This document shows, piece after piece, positions 57,050 to 64,000 of a stretch of 64,000 nucleotides of DNA. The notes beneath the pieces were generated by a model that worked only from the letters and a program-made list of their open reading frames with translations, was not told the DNA's origin and did not search any database. The first letter of the stretch is position 1, and every line of letters begins with the position of its first letter. The translations under genes and the position numbers were made by a program. The stretch is from Mytilinidion resinicola. Its lineage: Eukaryota > Ascomycota > Dothideomycetes > Mytilinidiales > Mytilinidiaceae. The stretch covers positions 918,648 to 982,647 of the forward strand of contig NW_022985441.1 in the NCBI RefSeq assembly GCF_010093595.1, written 5' to 3'.

Positions 57050-57554
57050 GGTGAGATATGCGATGGTAGAAGCGTTGAAGTGTGGTTGTTGACTGACTGG
57101 TTGGCGGGGGAGTGGGGGTATAACAGTTCGAGAGCTTCGGCGTCATTTGTCCGATGGCGAGCGCCGGGTTTAAAGTCCCATCACTTTCAGGGGTTGTTAG
57201 ACTGGAGCCCGTGACTTGGATATCTTTTTGCATTCATCGTTGTCATGACGTAGTTACCATGTCGTATCTATCAAGCTACCTTGGTTGTCATTCTCCCATA
57301 CGTTTCGTAGGTCACGAGACTCCCTCGCTGAATGTAAGCCTGATACCCACATGCCGATACTCCCAGAAGATGCCCTTTTCACCTCGAATTCAAGTCCGAT
57401 ATAAGGAAAAAAGAGCCGTTTCCACAAACACTGGACGCCAACGCTTAAGCAATCAACAATCGTAACAGTCGTTCCTAGGAGAGTTCCTGTAAACAGACCA
57501 ACCTCGCATTGCGGTGAGATTAGTACTGTTTTCCATCAGTCATACTGATATCAA
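57050..57554. other. Intergenic spacer
   Basis: Promoter of the amidase and 3' flank of the Kelch-BTB gene. No gene seen. Confidence 0.5.
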
Positions 57555-59873
57555 TTAATTCAGCTCCATTCCTTCGTCTTCTTCTTCACCGTCGCCCTCC
57601 CCGTCATCTTCACCACCGCCCAAGACTCCCGCACTCCCGATGCTTCTTTTTCTGCCATCTCTTCCAGAACCCCCCACCCCGAAACGTCCGCCTCCGAGAC
57701 CGCCGAATATCTCGAGTTCGTCTCCACCAACGACTCTGCCCTCGATATCGACCTCTTCGCAGATTTCAATAATGCTCCCACGGCTCAAGCTCTTGAAACC
57801 TGCTGTCCGCACAACTCTCCCCCAATGCAGCATGCAGAAAGCACCGGCACGACGTTTCAGCCATTCCTCGTTGGCTGTACCAGCACGCTCCCAAATAATG
57901 GCTGCATGTTCAACATCGAGTTCCTTCCATAAGCGGTTTACACACAGGAGGCGGAGGCGCGGCATATCGTAGATATTGGCCATGACCAGCATGCCAGCAA
58001 CATCGGAAAGCGAAGGGCCGTGCGGTGGATAATTTGCGATGCTATCTGTGTACAGATAGTAGAGGAAAGAGCGGACAGCCGAGTACGGTTCTGGAATGTG
58101 CATCTTCTTGGTGTGATACTCCAGCATCTGTGCAGACAACAGACGCGCGAAGTGGGGCCATCGCGCTTGTAGAATGAGCTTGTGAACGTGAATCGGAGGC
58201 GAGGTATTGGCGGAGGTTCCCGATACACCACTCTCGGTCATAGTCATAGAGGAGTCGTCGGCTCCGTCATAGTCGTCATCGCGGTCTGCAGTGATGGTGA
58301 AATCAGCACCGCTTCCATCTTCGGGACGTTGGTCGAAGGTCTTGGCGAGATCGGCACCAATTCCGGACAGATAGGAAGAGATGTTGGCGTCCGACGACGG
58401 AATTTTAGTCTTCGATCGGGACTCGTTAGTCAAGGAATTGCCCAAAAGACCTAATTTACGGAGGTCAATTGGCAATACGTCGCTCAGATACTCTCCAGTC
58501 GCATCGCCAGCGTTGTTGGTTGGCTCATTCGGACAACCAAGTAGCCAGGCCTGTGTTCCGTCCTCGTTCATCGCGCAGTAATGCCAACGGTATCCGGGGT
58601 TGAAAAGGTCCTTGCCATCGGCCAGCTTCTGCCATTGTAGGGTATCCAGATCCAGAGCGGAGAGGCTCGTTTCGAAAGACGAGATGATGCTTGCTGGCGT
58701 AACAAAGTCCAGCAGGCACCCTGAAGAATAGACATGGAAATGTGTCCCCAGCGCCTGGGTTGGAAGATTTGGACTGGAATGGAACTTCAGGGAGGATATC
58801 GAGCCTGGAGCTACGGGGGGATTCCGATTGGCGGAGAGCTGGCTGGGATTGCTCTGTACACTGCTGGAGTTGGCAACGTATCCAGTCGTGCCTGTCTGAG
58901 GAGGATTGCTGTTGGTGAAAGGGTACCCTCTCTGGTATCTAGAGGCTGTCAAGTGGCGTTCTCCAGATCCATATGTCATGGGGGCCTCAAAGGCGGGGCT
59001 GCCGCGTATATCCAGCCACCAGATCTCGCTCATTCGTTCCATGTCCTCCCCAAGACCTCCAAATATCCAGATACGGCCGTTCCAGATCCAGCTCGTGTGG
59101 TCGTAACGTGGTACGAATCTCCAGGTGCGTGACCAGGTCCAGGTTTTCAGATCGAGATAGCATATGTCGTCAAGGACATAGCTTTCATGTCCAGTCATAC
59201 CACCACAGATATAAAGCTTCTCGTCATGGATGACGGCGGAATGTCGAGCTCGGCCTCTAGGAGCGGGTCCATTGAGCTCGGGCTGGGTCCAGTGAGCAGT
59301 CTTGAGGTCAAAGATGATCACGTCGGAGAGATAGGCACGATGTTCATTTTCTCCGCCGTATACGAGCAATTTATCTCCCTGCCAGAGGTTTGCCGTGTGA
59401 CCTGCCGCTGTGTGTCAACCAATTGAAAAGTGAAAGTGTGAAACTAGTAGCACTCACCCATCCGGACCCCAGGAATATCCCCGTAGTTGTCGACGAGATT
59501 CCACTGCTTTGAGGCAAGATTCAATCTCAGTACATGATTGTATACTGCACGTGTTAGTCCGCATTCATCTAGTTTCTGGGTACAAGAAGCACATACCTTC
59601 GTCGGTGTACTGGTCAAATCCACCGAAGGCATATATCTGGTCATTTCCCACGTAGGTGACGGAGGCATTGACGAGACAGGCAGGCTTGGCACCGATGGTG
59701 GAGATGATCTTGGGGCGGTAGCTGTCGGTGGCAGCCTTCCGGGTACGCATCGGACTGGCAGACATCAGGAAGGTGGTGTTGTTGGCGGACGATGCGGGCG
59801 TAGAGACGGGAGCGGTGGAGGAGGTAGTAGTGTCTGCGAAGAGGGTGGAAGGCTGGTAGACCTGATGGGCCAT
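57555..59873 (-). CDS. Kelch-repeat and BTB protein (Ral2-like)
   Basis: Exons 59873-59597, 59544-59458 and 59401-57555 join to 736 residues. Kelch blades run from about residue 75 to 340 (IYAFGGFDQYTDE, LLVYGGENEHRAYLSDV, LYICGGMTGHESYVLDDI, IWIFGGLGEDMERMSEIWWLD). A BTB domain follows at about 520-640 (IHVHKLILQARWPHFARLL, then VRSFLYYLYTDSI). The Kelch-then-BTB order recalls S. pombe Ral2, a Ras-pathway activator, and Tea1-like polarity factors lack the BTB. The extreme C-terminus is Gly- and Glu-rich. It shares a 608-bp promoter with cdc20. Confidence 0.85.
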
Positions 59874-60481
59874 TGAGTGACTTCAGACTAGACAAAGAGG
59901 TGCAGGAGAGCGAGCAAGGGCCATCAAGGGCCGTAAGACTGAGTGACGCACGCAGCGTAGTAAAAGGGCCTGCGCGTTTCGTCTGGAGAGAAAACGAGGC
60001 GGCAAGGCGGGCGGGCAGTGAGGCTACGAATTGAAGGAGCGGCTGCAGATTCACCGCCCCCAGCGCTGCGATGATGCCGACGTGAGCGGAGCGGGCTTGG
60101 CGTTTCGGCTGCCGGGCTCGGGATCCCGGTGGCGCAATCTGCGAACCTGGGAAGTGGAGAGCGACTTCTGCGCACGGGCCGCGCCTTCCATCACCACGGC
60201 GACGGCAGGCGTAAACAGAAGCTACAAAAGGCCGCCTGCTGCGCTGCCAGCTCTTGCTCCTCACCATCCGCCTTCCTCACCACCTACCACACACCCCTTC
60301 AATTGCATTCAACCCAATCACTACTCTGTACAAAGTTCTTACTTTGCATCAGTTACGCCATTGTCTAATACTAATAATACCCAAACCCAGCAGTATACAC
60401 TAAAAAAATCATACTGTAGGTCCCACATGCATATGCGCTCCGGGCATTGGCTAACAAGGCACTAGTAGGAGTGGAGCAGCG
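59874..60481. promoter_or_regulatory. Divergent promoter of Kelch-BTB gene and cdc20
   Basis: Outward-facing starts at 59873 and 60482. GC-rich centre; no specific site assigned. Confidence 0.45.
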
Positions 60482-62284
60482 ATGGCCAGCCCAGCAGTTT
60501 GCACGCCAGTGAGGAACTCTCACAAGAGTGCCTTCAACCTCCGTACCGCCGGCGGTCGGATGCCACTGACACCCTCTCCCCGTACGCCAACCCGCCAGCT
60601 CTCTGATGTGCCCGGAGCACAGCAGGAGTCCATCCATGGCACCAACAACTTCATGTCACGCCTTGCCGGCCGGTCAGTCTCCAAGACCTCAGTCCGTGAC
60701 TCGCCCAAGTCAAACATTGCTCGGTCCAACAACTCCCCTCGGCGACTCGAGCTTGGCGTATCAGACTGGGCCTTGACCGGCACTGGCAACACGACATCGA
60801 CAAAGCAGACACCTTTGAAGTCGCGAAAGGACGGTGTCATTCGCCCCCGTGTTGGCAAGTCGAGGATCACATACAATGCCGCCGACCGGTTCATCCCCAA
60901 CCGGACTGCTAGCGACGCCATCTGCAACGTTGGCGGCAAGCTTGACCTCGAAAATCGACCCAAGTCAAGCAAAGGCGAGGGCTCGGCGATTCTTGCTACC
61001 GCTGCGAGCGCCTTTGACCTCGGCGGACGAGGATCCGAAGACGATGTCACCCTTTCCCTCGAAGGCCTGTGTCTGGATGACGAGGACGACGGCGAGATTT
61101 ACACTAAGCCGTCGCCAAATGCAGTTGCATACCAATCATCACTAGCCTCAGCATGTGGTGTGTCCCTCAACACTCGCATACTTGCATTCAAGCCTGCTCC
61201 TCCCGAGTCATCGAAGCCCATTGACCTCCGATCGCAATACAACCGACCCCTCAAGCCAGCTGGAGGTATCTCAGCGCAGTTCCGTCGCCGTGTGCCTTCA
61301 GCACCGGAGCGTGTTCTCGATGCACCAGGTCTTGTTGACGACTACTACCTCAACCTCCTAGACTGGTCTTCCGGCAACCAGGTCGCCATTGGCCTCGAGC
61401 GTTCAGTTTATATCTGGTCTGCCGAGTCTGGCAATGTCTCATCACTTCTTGAGGTTCCCACCGACACCTATGTCTCCTCGGTGAAGTGGTCCGGTGATGG
61501 TGCTTACGTCGGTGTCGGACTTGGCACGGGTGAGGTCCAGATCTGGGACGTTGAAGAAGGCACCAAGCTGCGAAGCATGTTCGGCCACGAGACTCGCGTT
61601 GGTGTTATGGGATGGAACAAGCACATCCTCTCCACCGGTGCCCGCTCCGGTCTTGTATACAACCACGACGTCCGCATTGCTCAGCACAAGGTCGCCGAGC
61701 TCGTCTCTCACACTGGTGAGGTCTGTGGTCTGGAATGGCGCGCCGATGGCGCACAGTTGGCTACTGGCGCCAACGACAACCTCGTCTCCATCTGGGATGC
61801 CCGTAGCCTCCAGGCCCCGAAGTTCACCAAGACAAACCACCGTGCTGCCGTCAAGGCCTTGGCATGGTGCCCATGGCAATCCAACCTCCTGGCCACTGGT
61901 GGTGGAAGCCACGACCGTCACATCCATTTCTGGAACTCCACTACTGGCGCTCGTACCAACAGTATCGACACTGGATCGCAAGTCACTAGCCTGAGGTGGA
62001 GCACCGGCTACAAGGAGATCGTCAGCAGCTCCGGCTTCCCGGACAACAGCCTCAGCATCTGGAGCTACCCTACCCTTGTCAAGAATGTCGAGATCCCAGC
62101 CCACGAGTCCCGTGTTTTGCACAGCTGCTTGAGCCCAGACGGACAGATGCTTGCGACTGCGGCTGCGGACGAGTCTCTCAAGTTCTGGAAGTTGTTCGAG
62201 AAGAAGGCGGGCGCAGGAGGCGCATCGAGGGAGAGCAGTGCCACTGTCAAGGCGAGCGTCGTCAAGCAGATGACGATTCGTTAA
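60482..62284 (+). CDS. cdc20: Cdc20/Slp1 anaphase-promoting complex activator
   Basis: Intronless 600-residue WD40 protein. The C-box is DRFIPNR near residue 136, the N-terminus is Ser/Thr-Pro rich with candidate CDK sites (MPLTPSPRTPTR), and VLDAPGLVDDYYLNLLDWS marks entry to the seven-bladed propeller (about 280-585). The last residues MTIR are the Ile-Arg tail that docks on the APC/C. VLDAPGLVDDYY and the GWNKHILSTGARSG blade favour Cdc20 over Cdh1/Fizzy-related. It targets securin and mitotic cyclins at metaphase-anaphase and is the checkpoint target of Mad2. Confidence 0.94.
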   Translation: MASPAVCTPVRNSHKSAFNLRTAGGRMPLTPSPRTPTRQLSDVPGAQQESIHGTNNFMSRLAGRSVSKTSVRDSPKSNIARSNNSPRRLELGVSDWALTGTGNTTSTKQTPLKSRKDGVIRPRVGKSRITYNAADRFIPNRTASDAICNVGGKLDLENRPKSSKGEGSAILATAASAFDLGGRGSEDDVTLSLEGLCLDDEDDGEIYTKPSPNAVAYQSSLASACGVSLNTRILAFKPAPPESSKPIDLRSQYNRPLKPAGGISAQFRRRVPSAPERVLDAPGLVDDYYLNLLDWSSGNQVAIGLERSVYIWSAESGNVSSLLEVPTDTYVSSVKWSGDGAYVGVGLGTGEVQIWDVEEGTKLRSMFGHETRVGVMGWNKHILSTGARSGLVYNHDVRIAQHKVAELVSHTGEVCGLEWRADGAQLATGANDNLVSIWDARSLQAPKFTKTNHRAAVKALAWCPWQSNLLATGGGSHDRHIHFWNSTTGARTNSIDTGSQVTSLRWSTGYKEIVSSSGFPDNSLSIWSYPTLVKNVEIPAHESRVLHSCLSPDGQMLATAAADESLKFWKLFEKKAGAGGASRESSATVKASVVKQMTIR

Positions 62285-62882
62285 GTTTGATGGCCTGATA
62301 GCGGAAGAGAGTCAATGGGGGTTTGAGTTTAGCAGTTGCTTGGAAGGAGAGTTGGTTGGGGTGGTGTGAGAGCTTTGGTCTTGCAATAATATGTCAAGGT
62401 GCTTCAGCGATTGCGCAGGAGAGGGAGAGATGGTAGAAGGAGAACTTGGAACGACGAAATGCTGGCGCAAAGCAGCAAACACCGACATTATGCGCAATGG
62501 TAAGTTGGTAAGTATCCATCTCGTTTGGGTAATGTGGTTCATCGGTTAACGACATGATATCACGACAAACGAAGGTTCTTGGACTTGGTCTGGCTGGGAC
62601 TACGGGGGCTGGGGTTCACTGGCATTTTCGATTGGCGTCTCGGAGGGAGAATCTTCTCTGCTTAATCTTCGAGCGCGGGTTGAAGTGGATTCTAGTTCTT
62701 TCAACTTCATATTTCTTTCTCAGTCGACTGCATACGTTAGAGATGGCTCAAGGGTTTTCTTATCTGCAAAATATACCACTGGTCAAACGATAAAATCAGT
62801 CTGCATGGTGTGTTTCAACACCCCAATCTGCACGCTGTCCGACCCCCTCTGCTCACGTAACCCGGCGCCGCTGTGGCTGAGT

Positions 62883-62992
62883 TCGGCTCAGGCCCGGCTC
62901 AGCTTCGGCTCAGCTTCGGCTCAGCTTCGGTTCAGGTCTCCTCAGGTCTCCTCAGGTCTGCTCACTCTTGCTCACCCCTACTCACTTGCTGC
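62883..62992. repeat. Imperfect tandem repeats with CTCAG core
   Basis: Three head-to-tail copies of GGCTCAGCTTC near 62896-62928, followed by copies of CTCAGGTCTC near 62932-62960 and then CTCAC variants. A local slippage-derived array. Confidence 0.75.
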
Positions 62993-63237
62993 GGCGCAGT
63001 CTCAGATATACCTCACCAGAAACTGCCAAGTATTAGCGAAGGGCCTGAAAGCTGTCCCGGGTCATAAATTAGGGCCCTATACAGTTTTGTGAGCCTTAAA
63101 GCTCAAGCTACTTTGTAGGGAGCATTCTCCGCCCTTATCCTTATTGGCGTAGAGTGTGCCATTTGTTATAAAACCAAACAATATGTAAGGCGCGATTCCG
63201 CACCTCCCAGTGTATAGCCATGCTTGAGCCCTGCGTC

Positions 63238-63270
63238 AGGCCTGCTTGCACGCATGCGTGCCGCAGGCCT
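63238..63270. repeat. 33-nt inverted repeat with perfect 14-nt palindromic core
   Basis: Arms AGGCCTGC and GCAGGCCT flank the palindrome GCACGCATGCGTGC, separated by only two and one unpaired bases. A strong cruciform or hairpin candidate. Confidence 0.8.
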
Positions 63271-63278
63271 ATCACGTG

Positions 63279-63292
63279 CCCGGAGCTCCGGG
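63279..63292. repeat. Perfect 14-nt palindrome
   Basis: CCCGGAGCTCCGGG, eight bases after the previous inverted repeat. Confidence 0.8.
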
Positions 63293-63850
63293 GCCTAAAT
63301 ACCCCGAGCCTGGCGCGTGCCAAGGCCCACGGCGTACTCGAAATCCTCTGCCCTCCGGAGCTTCTTCAAGGATTCGTCTGAATTCTGTCCATCCGATATT
63401 ATCAATTCCATCCGAAAGCTCCCTGCCGTGCACTCCCTCCTTACAGCAACTTGCTGCAATATTCCATAACACTACCTTTGCAGGCTTCACGGCCTAAGCC
63501 ATGACATATAGCGCTTAATAAAGTTGCGTGCCCATTTTTTAGGATTGATAGATAGAAGATTTCTGCCCTTTTGAAAAGAGGCTTCTTGTTGTTGTGGGGT
63601 GGCCGTTGAGGTTGTAGTTGTACAACGCGTCGCGCGTTTCGCGATTTTGATGAGGCGGGCCACAGGCTTGCCCGGGCCATAGGCTTGCCGACACGTTATG
63701 GTCCTCGGGGAATTTCAAGTTCAGGATCAATCAACCGAACCAGCCGAAGATCAACCATCTCCGAGATCGAGAAGTCGCGTTGAATGCCAGGTCTCTACCC
63801 GTGGCTTTCGCGTAGTGCAAGTTTCTCGTTCCTCGAAATTTGCCCCACTT

Positions 63851-63870
63851 CCACCTAACTAGTTAGGTGG
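63851..63870. repeat. Perfect 20-nt palindrome
   Basis: CCACCTAACTAGTTAGGTGG reads identically on both strands. Its right end also forms GGTGGCC, repeated inverted as GGCCACC at 63889-63895. Confidence 0.85.
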
Positions 63871-63922
63871 CCGCCATCTCAGTGCACCGGCCACCTCAAC
63901 GAATCATGATAATATACATTCA

Positions 63923-64000
63923 CTATTCTACAGCCCTCCTAGGCCCCCTAGGCACTACAATCCCGTGCGCCTTGTTGTATTCACGTACAGCCTTCCGAGC
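63923..64000 (-). mobile_element. Possible C-terminal tail of a chromodomain-type retroelement polyprotein, truncated by window end
   Basis: A minus-strand frame open to the window edge ends at TAG 63923-63925 after 25 residues. It begins ARKAVREYNKAHG, resembling the last helix of a chromodomain (pattern NAxExLxEFxxxHP) as found at the end of Ty3/gypsy integrases, followed by a basic tail. The palindromic DNA just beyond the stop would then lie in or near a 3' LTR. The match is short, so this is a suggestion; an unrelated gene tail is the alternative. Confidence 0.3.

Larger units (their letters stand above)
62285..63922. other. Repeat-rich intergenic region
   Basis: No supported gene. Contains a tandem CTCAG array, three perfect palindromes (listed separately) and flanks a possible retroelement end. 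Confidence 0.5.

Noticed and set aside
56327..57214. 295-residue plus-strand open frame
   Set aside because: Antisense to the Nit2-type amidase with its complete Glu-Lys-Cys triad; the frame is Arg-rich noise.
1..64000. CRISPR arrays, rRNA genes, prokaryotic operons or terminators
   Set aside because: None present; the window is intron-containing fungal nuclear DNA.

Overview
The window is nuclear DNA of a filamentous ascomycete (Pezizomycotina). The evidence is direct: most genes contain one to five spliceosomal introns of about 45-60 nt with GTAAGT/GTATGT/GTGAGT-type donors. The families present are typically fungal: Zn2Cys6 regulators, a HET-domain protein, a PTH11-like rhodopsin-domain protein, L-arabinitol 4-dehydrogenase, a Dur3 urea permease and an Stb6-like protein. 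I cannot fix the class; Dothideomycetes or Leotiomycetes would fit. There is no operon structure, so functional links must come from shared promoters and clustering. Exon joins below were worked out by eye from reading frame and splice consensus. Joins that give an uninterrupted protein divisible by three are stated as coordinates; unresolved ones are flagged.

Region 1-12.5 kb is accessory in character: widely spaced genes, long empty spacers and one uncertain gene. It holds a truncated FAD monooxygenase, an unrecognised gene with an in-frame stop, an MFS transporter divergent from a maleate isomerase/arylmalonate decarboxylase-like protein, and a Zn2Cys6 regulator. It could be a small-molecule catabolic cluster. 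The shared MFS/isomerase promoter carries a duplicated CCG-N-CGG box.

Region 12.5-28.3 kb holds a HET-domain gene, an AFG1-type ATPase, a membrane-anchored amidohydrolase, an unrecognised protein with two diverged copies of a 60-residue module, a PTH11-like membrane protein whose first exon does not join in frame, a cupin, a second Zn2Cys6 regulator and, divergent from it, an MDR oxidoreductase.

Region 29-44 kb is mostly housekeeping: a TM9SF/EMP70 protein, L-arabinitol 4-dehydrogenase, an aquaporin interrupted by an in-frame TGA just before its first NPA box, an Stb6-like protein and, divergent from it, the Rmd5/Gid2 RING subunit of the GID ubiquitin ligase.

Region 44.5-52.4 kb pairs a concentrative nucleoside transporter with a Dur3-type urea permease, both preceded by GATA-factor sites, suggesting nitrogen scavenging. 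Region 52.9-62.3 kb carries a PAF-acetylhydrolase-like enzyme containing a 19-nt microexon, a small unknown, a Nit2/omega-amidase, a Kelch-BTB protein and Cdc20, the last two divergent. The last 1.7 kb is repeat-rich (tandem CTCAG units, three perfect palindromes) and ends in what may be the C-terminal tail of a retroelement polyprotein.
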